From contig CM038222.1 of assembly GCA_021442155.1 (NCBI GenBank), forward strand, positions 105,775,121 through 105,839,120: 64,000 nt of DNA, in the 5' to 3' direction. This stretch comes from Cymbidium sinense (lineage: Eukaryota; Streptophyta; Magnoliopsida; Asparagales; Orchidaceae). Made by a program: the position numbers and the translations under genes. The notes beneath the pieces are model-generated. The model was not told the DNA's origin. It ran no database searches and saw nothing but the letters and a program-made list of their open reading frames with translations. Of this stretch, positions 22,591 through 33,721 are shown one piece after another. Position 1 is the first letter of the stretch; every line of letters starts with the position of its first letter.

Positions 22591-23253
22591 ATCTTTGGTA
22601 AATGGTCGTTCTCTAAGTATCGTAGTGGGTTTGTACTTTTGTATGAACCCTAGACTATCTTTCTTTCCGTTGGCACTTAGCTTATTTCATTCTTAAGCTA
22701 AGCTAGCCAACATCTTTAGGTTTTAGGACCTCACCCCGTGTTGGTCATAAAACCCCCGTTAGTTTTTCCAATGGGTAAAAAATAATAATAATAATCTAAA
22801 CAAAGAAAACATTTGAAGACTTCCTCTGTATCATCTTTATAATAAAGAAAGGTTCATTCTAAAATAATAAAGACAAAATCAAATTTTCATAAAATTTTTT
22901 CTTTCTAAAAGCACTCTTTTAAAAATGTACATAATAAAATTTTTCACAAAATTTTCTTTAATCACCCTCATTTAATCTTCAAAAATAAAAATAACAATCT
23001 TTTTCGAAAGCACAAATGAACATCTTCCTTCAATTAATTTTGATGAAGATTTCATTTACAAAAAATAAAATGAACAATGATCTTTAACACACATGAACCT
23101 TTCCATTTAATACACTCACACCTATTGAATGGAAGTTTCATTTTCAAACAAAATTAAATTTTCCAAAAGCATAAATGAGCATCTTCCTTCAATTCATTTT
23201 GATAAAGATTTCATTTTCAAAATAAAATTAAACAATAATCTTTTCAAAAATCA
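22591..23253. other. Sequence unique to the left side of A, between LTR homology and a duplication
   Basis: It does not match the 3' LTR. The left part carries tgttggtcataaaacccccg and a short (AAT)n run near 22780. The right part has A-rich blocks with ttccttcaatt..tttgatgaagatttcatt repeated about 23020-23060 and 23180-23220. No gene was recognised. Confidence 0.45.
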
Positions 23254-24135
23254 AAATAAAAATCAAAGAAAGAAAAAAAAGAAAAAAAAAAAAGAAAGAA
23301 GAACCAAAGAAGAAAGAAGAAAAAAAGAAAAAAGAAGAAAAAAGGGTTGAAGAAATGAAGCTTGAAGACCACCATAATAATTAGTTCCTTGCTTAATTGT
23401 ATGTAATTCATTTGCAATTGGGGTTGTATAAGGGTAGAGATTTACCCAATTTATTTTGGGTTTGTGCGGTGGTGCCCAACCACGATCGACCTCTTATTTT
23501 TATGCACTTAGCTTTATAAATCGATTGAAGATTTATTTAGCTTGTGCATTAAGTGACATCCTTTTCCTAGTTTCTCCTTTGCTTTATGTATGGCCTGGAT
23601 GACAATTAGACTCTTAGAAAAAAATAAATCTTTTACCTAGCTTAGCAACTCAAAACTAAAAATAAATAACTCATAACCTCACCTAAAGCTTAAGTTTAAA
23701 ATGAAGATAAAAGAATTAGCAACCCCATAGCTGGAGGAGTATTTCTTTTATGACATGATGCACAAATGCATCTTATTTCACTCTTGATTGGAGGGCTTCC
23801 ACCTTTTTCAGAGAAACTTTGCTTGAGCTATGAGAGCTATGGTGGAAACACACCTCCTCCCTTCTCACTGATTTTGGCCCATAATCTCATTCCTCATGCA
23901 TTAGGCATATGAATCATATTAGCCTGAGTTAAAATGACTGTCCAAAAATGAAAATAAAAAAAATGAAATTTTAATTGCATTAGATTTAGGTCATTTGTAG
24001 CATGCTCTTTATATGATCTAGTCTCTTTAGGGAGTGAGTTTAAGGACTTAGTCTCTTTCTAAATAAATAATAGCCTAGCTATCTTGCATTAAACATATGA
24101 CTTGCCTATAGGAATTTAAAATCGTAAGAGGATTT
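23254..24135 (+). repeat. ~880-bp direct duplication of 21318-22185
   Basis: From the GAA-rich run through gaagcttgaagac, the tgcggtggtgcccaacca block, acacctcctcccttctc and tagtctctttctaaat, this repeats 21318-22185 nearly base for base. The copies are about 1.94 kb apart in the same direction. The 3' LTR has only one equivalent (about 56690-57520). This suggests unequal exchange or a template jump on the 5' side only. Confidence 0.88.
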
Positions 24136-24151
24136 AGTTGCATTAAACATT

Positions 24152-25950
24152 TGGAATTTCATTTAGCATGCCCAAATTTGCTAAGTGAAGTCTCCAAATC
24201 CAAATATTTTCAAAACACATTTGGAACTTCATTTAACATACCCAAATTTGTTAAGTGAAGTCTCCAAATCCAAAATCCAAAACTTTTTTTTGAACACATT
24301 TTGGAACTTCATTTAGCATACTCAAATTTACTAAGTGAAGTTTCCAAATTCCAAAATCAAAATTTTCAAACACATTTTTGGAACTTCATTTAGCATACTC
24401 AAATTTGCTAAGTGAAGTTTCCAAACCCAAAATCCAAAATTTTCATAACACATTTGGAATCTCATTTAGCATACTCAAATTTGTTACGTGAAGTTTCCAA
24501 ATTCCAAAATCAAAATTTTCAAACATATTTTTGGAACTTCATTTAACATACCCAAATTTGTCAAGTAAAGTCTCCAAATCCTAAATCCAAAAATTTTCAA
24601 AACACATTTAGAACTTCATTTAACATACCCAGATTTGCTAAGTGAAGTCTCCAAATCCAAAAAAAAAAAAAATTCAAACACATTTTGAAGCTTCATTTAG
24701 CATACCCAAATTTTCTAAGTGAAATCTCCAAATTCCAAAATCAAAAACAAAAAATTTTCAAACACATTTTGGAAGTTCATTTAGCATACTCAAATTTTCT
24801 AAGCAAAGTCTCCAAATCCAAAATCAAAAAATTTCAAACAAATTTTTGGAACTTCATTTAACATACTCAAATTTGCTAAGTAAAGTCTCCAAAATTTCAA
24901 AATCAAAAATTTTCTAACTAATTTGAAACTTCATTTAACATATTTAAATTTGCTAAGTAAAGTCTCCAATCTCAAATAATAATAATTATAAAAATAAAAA
25001 TAAAAATTCAAACAAATTTAGAACATCATTTAGCATACTCAAATTTGTTAAGTGAAGTATTCAAACTCAAAATAAAAAAAAAATCACTCATCTTTCGAAC
25101 TTTCTTTCCTTAGAATACCAAATTTCCTAAGGAAAAGTTTCCATTTTAAAAATCAAACTAAATCCAAAAAATTTTTGAACACATCATTTGGAATCTCATT
25201 TAGCATACTCAAATTTGCTAAGTGAAATTTCCATTTCACAAAACTAAGTGGGACTTCATCTTTAACATACCAAATTTGCTAAAGGAAAGTCACCACTTTC
25301 AATCAAGTAAAAAAAAATGAAATACATTAGGATTTCCTTAGCATACCTAAATTTTCTAAGGATCCTACCTTTTCAAAAATCAAACATCCAAAAACAAATG
25401 AAATACCTTAAGATTTTCTTAGCATACTCAAATTTGCTAAGAATCCTATTTTCAAAAATCAAACAAAACACACTTGGGTTCTTCACTTAGCATACCTAAA
25501 TTTACTAAGTGGGAATTCAATTTTCAAAAATCAAACAAAACACACTTGGGTTCTTCCCTTAACATACCTAAATTTGCAAAGTGGGAATTCCAACTTTCAA
25601 AATCAAAACAACAATTCACAAAAAGAAATAATTATTTTTAAACACTTCACTTAGCATACCTAAATTTTCTAAGTGAGTGGATTTCCAAATTCACCAAACA
25701 AAAACAAAATCAATTGACCCTTACCTTAATATAACCAAATTTATTAAAGGAAAGGGTCCTTAAATCAAAAATATAAATTCAATCAAACATGAACCTATGG
25801 AAGCATCCTTCTTAAAATATTTGAATCCATCTTTCAACATACCCAAATTTTTTGAAGTTTGATTCATATTCAAAAATTCCTATTTCAATCAAATCTTCTT
25901 CAATTTATTTGAACCCCACTTAACACTTCCAAGTTGTTGGATGTGGGTTA
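24152..25950 (+). repeat. Array of ~23 hairpin-forming repeat units upstream of A gag
   Basis: The period is about 75-85 bp. Each unit has a left arm (for example TTTGGAACTTCATTTAGCA), a short constant centre (TAC-YY-AAATTT) and a right arm complementary to the left (TGCTAAGTGAAGTCTCCAAA), separated by A-rich linkers. The fold would be a stem of up to ~19 bp with a loop of about 10. The stem sequence changes from unit to unit but pairing is largely kept: TTTCCTTAG with CTAAGGAAA (25105-25135), GACCCTTACCTTAATA with TATTAAAGGAAAGGGTC (25716-25758), AACCCCAC with GTGGGTT (25912-25949). The array lies between the 5' LTR homology and gag, so it would be in A's leader RNA. The 3' LTR does not contain it. 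Confidence 0.88.
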
Positions 25951-26077
25951 AAATTTTTAATTCAAATTCAAAATCTATAAAGATAAAAATCTGATACAAA
26001 CTCAATTCCTATTGCAGATTCTTACAGTCAATTAATACAATGATAGTTTAGTTTTAGTCTTTTACAATTGTTCTGAT

Positions 26078-27121
26078 ATGGATGATTCACAAAAGTTCAT
26101 TTTCACTTTCCCCCATGGTATGGATTTGGCTTTGGACCAAGCCAACTTCCCCCAACTGGACCATACACATCTGATTCACTTTAGTAGGGGATTCGAGGGA
26201 GCAAGGATTACTTATGAGGGCACTCCCCTCACTACAGTCAGTAGGACCACGGTGATCGAGCAGAAGCTAGTCATCAGGATTGATCTACCCTCTGACTCAG
26301 ATGTCTCCTCGCTAAAGAGGAAAAGAGTGGCAATCCCATAGGCTTTAGTTGTGATAGTACCGGGTGCTAGCCTGTTCAAAACCCATGGTTTCTCATCAGA
26401 GATAGCTCCCTCTCATTGGTAAAAGACCTCCAGGCTTGCCTCCCCACCGATTGTACCTCCTCTACTCCACTCTTCTTCAATAAAGAATCATGATCACATG
26501 ATCACACCGGAGAGGATGGGATCACATTCAACCATTGAGGAGTTCCTTGTTATTACTTCACCACTAGTTACAATAAACTAGTTCCACCCTCTCTCTAGGT
26601 CAGACAGAGAGGATGTTAGGAGGATTCGCTCATCACCTCCACCAGTGGTGCGGTGCTGTGAGCGGAGGTCGCGTGCTCTGCGTCTTCAGTGGTGGGCTTA
26701 TGGGATAGCACAGTTTGATCTTGGATCCATCATCCCCCACAGTGTGGGGTAGTACATCTACTAAGAGAGGGCCCGAGAGGCCCATACAACACATATTACC
26801 AACAGGGACAGGCGGAGATTCATCCGTCAGTCGGCAACATCCGCTCTTATTGATTTTCTAGCTCGATGCACTACCGGCGCCCACCATACTGACAGCATCC
26901 TTCTTACTGGGACTAGTCATCATAGGAGGACGTCTTCTAGAGAGTCGATGGTGTCTCCACCCGACCGCTCTACCCCTTGTCCTCCATCACCAGTCTAGGC
27001 TATAGCATCTCCAGTACCAGCAAAGGCCATGAAGGACTTATCCAAGGAGAAGAGCACCCCATTAGGGATCTGGCTATGACCGAGGGATCCAACACCATCC
27101 ACACCGCATATTATGGCAAGG
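26078..27121 (+). pseudogene. Element A gag region, N-terminal part
   Basis: It opens MDDSQKFIFTFPHGMDLALD and runs 87 codons before a stop at about 26339; similar coding-looking sequence continues to the B insertion. It includes IRIDLPSDSDVSSLKRKR, shared with the copy at 10466. This ~1.9-kb section (completed at 33722-34540) precedes the conserved gag core. Ogre elements carry an extra ORF before gag, and this may be its counterpart. I recognise no domain in it. It is interrupted by B, whose target site is ttaag at 27122-27126. Confidence 0.65.
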
Positions 27122-27126
27122 TTAAG

Positions 27127-27697
27127 TGATGTAGAACATCATGATGATCAACAAATTAGAGCTCAAGGCTCATTTACAAGATCTCAAGCTAAAGCCCAAG
27201 AAAATTCAAGAAAGAAGAAGACTTAGCCCATTAGCCTGCTAAGGCCCATTTTATGATTTCATTTTTTTTATTTATGTAATTTTTAATTTTCTTCTAGAAA
27301 ATCCATGTTTAAAATTTTGCATTTAAAAATTCGAAGCATGACATGTGAGGTGGTTGAATCCACATAAAATAATAGCATGTGAAATGGGTGGATGTCATAA
27401 AATAATGAGAAAATTTAATGCTTCACATTAATGTGGCCACCCACCTTTCCCTCCATGTTTTGAATTCTTTTCTTTTGAAAGATGCTTGTAATGGCTATAA
27501 ATTGCCCCTCTTATTAGAATGAAGGAGATCTTTTGGCAATTACAAATTTTTGAGTTATTCTTGTGGTTTCAGAGCTTGGTGGCCAAACCTTAGCAATCTT
27601 TGGTGGGAGCGCTAGTTATCTAACATATCTTCTTCCTTCACATCCAATACCCACGTTCTCTCAATCTCATCAAAAGAAAGAACACCCACCTCCATCA
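27127..27697 (+). repeat. 5' LTR of chromovirus B (571 bp)
   Basis: It starts TGATGTAGAACATC and ends CACCTCCATCA. Against 33145-33716 I count about 18 substitutions and one 1-bp length change by eye, roughly 3%. A TATA-like ggctataaa lies at about 27493, ahead of a short R-U5 stretch. Confidence 0.93.
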
Positions 27698-27701
27698 AAT
27701 T

Positions 27702-27713
27702 TGGTATTAGAGC
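27702..27713 (+). promoter_or_regulatory. Primer-binding site of B
   Basis: TGGTATTAGAGC lies four bases after the LTR end. It differs by one base from the initiator-Met tRNA-type site (TGGTATCAGAGC) used by many plant LTR retrotransposons for minus-strand priming. Confidence 0.85.
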
Positions 27714-28210
27714 GAAGCCTGGAAGGAGCAAATTTGGTCAAAAGTTTGCTTCAACAAAGGGAGCAACTCAAGTGTTGGACTTGTCTTCAAACTTGTGAGT
27801 TTTTCTTGGACTTGTGAGGTTAATTAATTTTATTTTATGTGATAGTTTAAAAGCATATTAGTAGCTTGGAAAGATATATATTGCTTGCAAGTTTATGGTG
27901 ATAGCATAAAATTTCAATTAGTAAGCTCTATTATATATTTTAGCCATTTTTCAATTGTGTGGATATGCGCACCCCCTCCCCCCTCCCCTCCAAAAAAAAG
28001 AGAAAAAAAATTTAAGAAGTACCTTGGTGAGGTAGTTCATCACCTAAAGCAACCTAGCCATTAGTGCAAATCAAAATCTAATTACTTGCTTTATTATCTT
28101 TGTTATTATTTATGGTTAATTTTAGAAGTTTCTTTGATTAACTTTTGATAACTTGCTTTCTTAAAAAGAAAAAAGAGGCTTGATAAATTTGAGCATTTTT
28201 ATTTCATTGC

Positions 28211-28212
<2 letters not shown>

Positions 28213-28298
<86 letters not shown>
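28213..28298. repeat. (TA)n followed by (AAT)n microsatellite
   Basis: About 38 bp of TA repeats pass directly into about 48 bp of AAT repeats, inside the 5' leader of element B between PBS and gag. Confidence 0.95.
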
Positions 28299-28537
28299 TA
28301 AGTGTGTTAAACTTGGTGATTTTGGAAGCTAAATAGAACTTTGTCAAAAGACCTAAACCTGCCTAAGGAGAGCTTGGGATTTAAGTGGTCTTGTACCCCC
28401 CCCTCCTCACAGGAAGTTCTCTTAGCTTAAAATTTCGCTTTGATTGCACAATTATATTATACTTATTTATTATTTTTTCCATTTTTTTCATTGGTCCCTT
28501 TTCATATATCTTTTTTTTCTTCCTTAAAAAAAATCTC

Positions 28538-29777
28538 ATGGCACCAAAATCTATCTCTCAAGATCAAGTTGAAAATTTGACTAGATTAGTTGATGCCTTA
28601 GATCTTAGGATCAAAGACAATGAATTAAAAACTCAACAAATATTAGAAAAAAGTAAGAATCAAATGCAAGAACTTAAACAACAAATGCAAACTCTTTTAG
28701 TGCATCTACAAAATAATAGAGTACCAACTCCTCCTCCAATACCTACTCAGATTATGCCAATAGGGATAGATGAAGAAGATTCATATCCAAACCATAGAGA
28801 AAATCAACCACTTAGAAGAAATCAATTGCTAGAAATGGTGGAAGGGGAGAAAATTATTTTAAGACCATAGAAGACTCTAATGATCCATCTCGAAGAGTTA
28901 AAGTAGAAGCCCCAACTTATGATGGTATACATGATCCAAATAAATTTCTCGATTGGTTAGTTCAAATGGATTACTTCTTTGATTGGTATAAAATGGATGA
29001 TTACCAAAGGGTTACTTTTGAAAAAATAAAACTGATAGGGCATGCTAAAATTTATTGGACAAATACGTTAGCTAAAGAACAAAGATTAGGAAGAACAAAC
29101 CTCACTTGGATAGAAAAGAAAGAAATGTTAAGAGCAAAGTACTGTCCTAGGCATCATGATAAGAAGCTACATAGTCAATTATTAACTTTGAGATAAGGTA
29201 ATTATCTTGTAACGAATACTTGAACACTTTTGAAGATCTAGTTTCTAGAACGATTGTATATAATGATTGGCAATTAGCCAATAAATTTGTTATTGGACTT
29301 ATGAAATTAAAATGAAGTTGAATTATTTGACCCACAATCTTTAGAGGAAGCATTTCATTATGCATTATTGGTTGAATAATAAAAGTAATCCACCTCCCTC
29401 TCTAAAATTAAAAGTCAAGTATATTCCATTTCATCCCATAAATCTACTGTTAGACTAGCCCATCCAAATGGCCCATCCCCTTTGCCTAAAACTTCAATTG
29501 AAGGGAGCTCTAAGAACATTAGAGAAGTAATGTGTTTTAAATGTCATAAAAAAGGTCATATGCAAAATCAATGTAAAGCTCAAATCTTATTTTTAGAAGA
29601 AGTTGAAAATCCAATATATGATAATCTAAAAGAAGTTTATGATGACACCCCATTATTTGATGAAGAATTGGAATTAATTGATGACCCTCATGTTAATGTG
29701 ATGAGATGTCTTACTGTAATAAAAAATGAGGCAGAAGATTGGAGGAGAAAGAACATTTTAGCATGTACTTTTGTGTA
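28538..29777 (+). pseudogene. Chromovirus B gag
   Basis: The likely start is the ATG at 28538 (MAPKSISQDQVENLTRL), followed by a coiled-coil-like stretch rich in Gln/Lys and a Pro-rich linker. The first frame stops at 28868-28870. The core continues in another frame with VEAPTYDGIHDPNKFLDWL, MDYFFDWYKMDDYQRVTF and a WTNTLAKEQRL-like section to a stop near 29195. The zinc knuckle CFKCHKKGHMQNQC (29533-29574) is intact: C-x2-C-x4-H-x4-C. The core is typical of plant chromovirus gag. At least two frameshifts or stops break it. Confidence 0.88.
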
Positions 29778-30380
29778 ATGAAAAGAGATATAGGTTAGTT
29801 ATAGATGGAGGGAGTGCTATGAATGTCATTTCAACACATACCTTAACTCGAGCCAACCTAAAATCACCCCACCGAACCATTTCATGTTAGTTGGGTAAAT
29901 CATACATCTCTTCCCATCACCAATCGATGTTTAGTTCCTATTAAAATAGGAAGCTATGTGGATCAAATTTGGTGTGATGTTCTCCATATGGACATTGCTC
30001 ATATTCTTAGGGGGCTATATGATATGAATGTTATTCACTATGGTAGGAAAATACTTATATTTTTAAACATAATAATAAGACTATTAAACTCTTACCAATA
30101 AAGCCGAGAAAAATACCCTCTATAACACCACACGACTTGCAACTTAAGCCTCTATTGAAGAAAAATGCCAAACTTCAATTAATTATCATAGAAAATCCTA
30201 CTCTTAGGCCTAACACTATCATTTATGATCCTTACTTTAAAACACTTACTCTTTCTCCTTTGACCCTAAAGATAGAAAAAATAGGTTTTGGTGCTTTACG
30301 AAAAGAATTTTTTGATCCATTTCTTCTATTACATGTAAAAGAAGTCATACTAGACTGAGACTCATACATAGTGGTCTCTT
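29778..30380 (+). pseudogene. Chromovirus B aspartic protease
   Basis: LVIDGGSAMNVIS (29795-29833) is the active-site loop, in the D-G-G-S form seen in many plant gypsy elements; the catalytic Asp codon is 29804-29806. Downstream come VPIKIGSYVDQIWCDVL and the LRGLYDMNVIHYGR stretch, matching the second half of the retropepsin fold. Frames shift between these parts. It would cut the polyprotein into its working parts. Confidence 0.8.
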
Positions 30381-30399
30381 CTCTTCTTCGATTTTAACG

Positions 30400-31060
30400 A
30401 TATTGCACGATGAGCTTCCTGATGAGCTACCTCCTCTAAGAGACATTCAACATGCTATTGAGTTCTTACCCGGTTCTCAACTTCCTAATCTTCTACATTA
30501 TAGGATGAACCCTACCGAGCATGTTGAGATTAAAAGATAAGTTGAGAAATTATTAAGAAAGAGTTTTATTCAAGAAAGTTTTAGCCTTTGTGCAGTCCCA
30601 GCATTATTAACTCCAAAGAAAGATGGAACATGGCGAATGTGTGTTGATAGTCGAGCAATAAATAAAATTACTATCAAATATAGGTTTCCTATTCCCCGAT
30701 TAGATGATATGTTAGATTTAATCTCAGGAGCAAATTTTTTTTCAAAGATTGATCTAAAAAGTGGATATCATCAACTCAGGAGATGAGTGGAAGAAGGCTT
30801 TTAAGACCCCTGATGGACTTTATGAATGGCTTGTCATGCCCTTTGGACTTTCAAATGCTCCTAGCACATTTATGAGATTAATGAATCGTTCTTAAACCAT
30901 ATATAGGTAAATTTTGGTGGTGTATTTTGATGATATTCGATTTTTAGTCCAAATGAAAATGAACATCTACAACACCTACAAAAAAGTCTTTGAACTACTT
31001 AAATAAGAGAAATTATACATTAATTTAAAAGTGTTTCTTTTTCGAGGTAATCTTTTTAGG
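30400..31060 (+). pseudogene. Chromovirus B reverse transcriptase
   Basis: It begins DELPDELPPLRDIQHAIEF and continues [20 protein letters not shown]. Motif A is [14 protein letters not shown] (Asp codon 30751-30753). Next come [13 protein letters not shown] and the catalytic VYFDD (30920-30934). Between HQLR and EWKKAF about four codons are missing and the frame shifts. An in-frame TAA also occurs at about 30538. Motif order and spacing are otherwise those of the Ty3/gypsy RT. Confidence 0.9.
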
Positions 31061-31239
31061 CTTTATTATATCCACTTCTTGGGCTTAAACCCGATCCTTC
31101 TAAAGTGAAAGAAATCTTAGATTGGCCACCACCTAAAAGTTTCTTGAAGTTAGAAGCTTCCATGGTTTAGCCACTTTTATCAAAGATTTATTAAGAATTT
31201 TAGTACCATTGTTGCTCCAATAACGATATCTAAAATTAG

Positions 31240-31690
31240 ATAAATTTTGTTGGACTTCTAATGCAGCCTTAGAACAAATTAAAGTTCTTATCACTTACGC
31301 ACCAATCCTTAGGCTTCGATTTTCTAAAGCCTTTGAAGTGACATGTGATGCTTCAGGCATTAGGATAGGTGGAATTTTAAGTCAAGAGAATCATCCTATA
31401 ACATTCTTTAGTGAAAAGTTAAATGAAGCTAAACAACGATATTCCACTTATGATAGAGAGTTTTATGCTGTAATTCAATCCTTGAGGCATTGACGACACT
31501 ATCTCTTACATAGAGAATTTATACTTAATTCGATCCGTGCCTTAAAATTCATTAATACTCAACGAAAATTAAGTCATAGGCATGCAAAATGGGTTGAATT
31601 TTTACAAGACTACTCTTTTGTTCTAAAAGCTGAATTGAGAATAAGCCTGTTGATGCTTTATCTAGGGTAAACCTAATGATTTACTCTTTA
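31240..31690 (+). pseudogene. Chromovirus B RNase H
   Basis: FSKAFEVTCDASGIRIGGIL and HPITFFSEKLNEAKQRYSTY are followed by DREFYAVIQSLRH and a TQRKLSHRHAKWVEFLQDY stretch. This is the usual Ty3/gypsy RNase H joined to RT. The normal W in RHW is a stop codon here (TGA at about 31492), and a small deletion shifts the frame after YSFVLKAE. Confidence 0.85.
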
Positions 31691-31699
31691 GAATTCAGA

Positions 31700-32600
31700 A
31701 TCCCAGGATTTGATAGAATTAAAGATGATTAAATTGTGTGCCTTGACTTTCTCCTAATTTATCTTGAACACCTAGATAAACCAATAACTTTACAAGGGAC
31801 ATTCTTGATAATAAATGGATATTTATATAAAGGAAAACAATTATGCATTCCTCGATTCCTTATCACTGAGCTACATGCTGGGGGTGTAGCTGGTCATTTT
31901 AGAAAGGATAAGACCATATGTTTATTAGAAAATAGATTTTATTGGCCTTCATTAAAACGAGATGTTCAAAAATTAGTGGCTTAATATTTAATTTGTAAAC
32001 AGGCCAAAATTATCAAACAAAGGTCTGGACAATACACTGCCTTACATGTTCCTTATAGGCCTTGGGAAGACCTATCAATGGATTTTATTCTAGGATTACC
32101 TAGAGACTCGAGGACATGATAGTTTTTTGTTGTAGTGGATAGGTTCTCAAAAATGGCTCATTTCTTACCTTGTTCAAAAAACAATGATGCTTATATAGCC
32201 AAATTAATTTTAAGGAAATAGTGACTCCATGGTCTCCCTTTAACCATTATTTCGACAAAGATGTTAAGTTTGTCTCATATTTTGGAAAACATTATGGAAA
32301 TTATTAGGTACCAAATTAAAATTCTCTTACGCCTTTCACCCGATGGACAAAGCAAGTAGTTAATCGTACCTTAGGAAATTTGCTTAGATGTTTGGTAGGT
32401 AAAAGTTTAGGAAATTGGGATTTACATTTACCAACCTCTCAATTTGCCTATAATAGTACTATATCTAGAACTACAAAAAAATCACCATTTGAGATAGTTT
32501 ATGGTCAAAACCCATGACGACCAATAGATGTAGCAAACCTACCATCTCATGTATTTTCTGATGCAGCATTCTCATTTACTAAAGATTTTCAAAGCCTCCA
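31700..32600 (+). pseudogene. Chromovirus B integrase
   Basis: The zinc-binding part shows TELHAGGVAGHFRKDKT and FYWPSLKRDVQKLVA, but the first Cys of the CxxC pair reads Tyr (YLICKQAK) after a stop codon. The first catalytic Asp is in LSMDFILGLP (Asp 32081-32083). The SDRD region with the second Asp is hit by a frameshift near 32250. The catalytic Glu in the EVVNRTLG motif appears as Gln (CAA, 32353-32355). FAYNSTISRTTKKSPFEIVYG follows. The integrase inserts the DNA copy into the host genome; this one could not. Confidence 0.85.
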
Positions 32601-32649
32601 TGAAGATATAAGAAAGCAAATTACTACAAGTAATGATAATTATGCTTCT

Positions 32650-33121
32650 AAGTTAAATCATAGTCATTCAACAAAAGAATATAAAGAAGGTGATTATGTA
32701 TTGATTCGCATTCGGCCTGAGCATTATCAAACTACTAAATATAAGAAATTACATGCACGAGCTTGTGGTCCATTTAAAATTCTCAAGAAAATTGGAACGA
32801 ATGCTTATCACCTTGATTTTCCTGCTGATATGTTCATTCATCCAGTTATTAATATTGAAGATATTCTATCATATGAAGGAATTTGAAAACCTCCACTTGT
32901 TCGCTAACTCTTTAACGGAGATATAGCATCGTGCGCGAAGCCCTCTTCCTTTGAAGTTGACTATATTATCATCGAGGAATTAATCTAGCTTCGAACATCA
33001 TTTTCTAGTTCATTGGAAGAATAAGCCACCAGCTGAAGACACATGGTTGACCTGTATTGATTTGGAGACTTTAGCCCCACAATTAGTAGAAGACTTCTTA
33101 GATTTCAACTCTACGGAGTAG
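32650..33121 (+). pseudogene. Integrase C-terminus and chromodomain-like tail of B
   Basis: The frame at 32701-32886 gives ARACGPFKILKKIGTNAYHL and DMFIHPVINIEDILSYEGI, the GPF/Y-type integrase C-terminus. After a stop and frame change, 33000-33121 encodes HHFLVHWKNKPPAEDTW and LETLAPQLVEDFLDF. This matches the FLVRWKG-type chromodomain at the end of plant chromoviruses, which targets insertion to particular chromatin. The reading ends at TAG 33119-33121, 23 bases before the 3' LTR. Confidence 0.82.
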
Positions 33122-33132
33122 AGTTCAATTGA

Positions 33133-33144
33133 GCCCAGGGGAGA
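33133..33144 (+). promoter_or_regulatory. Polypurine tract of B
   Basis: CCCAGGGGAGA and its neighbours abut the 3' LTR start TGATGTAGAAC. This is the expected plus-strand priming site. Confidence 0.75.
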
Positions 33145-33716
33145 TGATGTAGAACATCATGATGATCAACAAATTAGAGCTCAAGGCCCATTTACAAGAT
33201 CTCAAGCTAAAACCCAAGAAAATTCAAGAAAGAAGAAGACTTAGCCCATTAGCCTGCTAAGGCCCATTTTATGATTTCATTTTTTTTTATTTATGTAATT
33301 TTTAATTTTCTTCTAGAAACTCCATGTTTGAAATTTTGCATTTAAAAATTCAAAGCATGACATGTGAGGTGGTTGAATCCACATAAAATAATAGCATGTG
33401 AAATGGGTGGATATCATAAAATAATGAGGAAATTTAATGCTTCACATTAATGTGGCCACCCACCTTTCCCTCCATGTTTTGAATTCCTTTCTTTTGAAAG
33501 ATTCTTGTAATGGCTATAAATAGCCCCTCTTATTAGAATGAAGGAGATCTTTTGGCAATTACAAATTTTTGAGTTATTCTTGTGGTTTGAGAGCTTGGTG
33601 GCCAAACCTTGGCAATCCTTGGTGGGAGCACTAGTTATCCAACATATCTTCTTCCTTCACCTCCAATACCCACGTTCTCTCAATCTCATCAAAAGAAAGA
33701 ATGCCCACCTCCATCA
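33145..33716 (+). repeat. 3' LTR of chromovirus B (572 bp)
   Basis: It starts TGATGTAGAACATC and ends CACCTCCATCA, followed by the target duplication ctaag (33717-33721). A TATA-like ggctataaatag is present at about 33512. Confidence 0.93.
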
Positions 33717-33721
33717 CTAAG

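Larger units (their letters stand above)
27127..33716 (+). mobile_element. Chromovirus (Ty3/gypsy) B inserted in gag of A
   Basis: A complete-length element: LTR 27127-27697, PBS 27702, gag from 28538, protease about 29795, RT about 30420, RNase H, integrase, chromodomain-like C-terminus to a stop at 33119-33121, PPT 33133-33144, LTR 33145-33716. Flanking bases are ttaag and ctaag (one mismatch). Removing it joins ATGGCAAGGTTAAG to ctctcatgctcgacc, which agrees with the uninterrupted relative at about 11505-11530. All domains are in order but broken by stops and frameshifts, and at least two integrase residues look lost. Confidence 0.93.
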
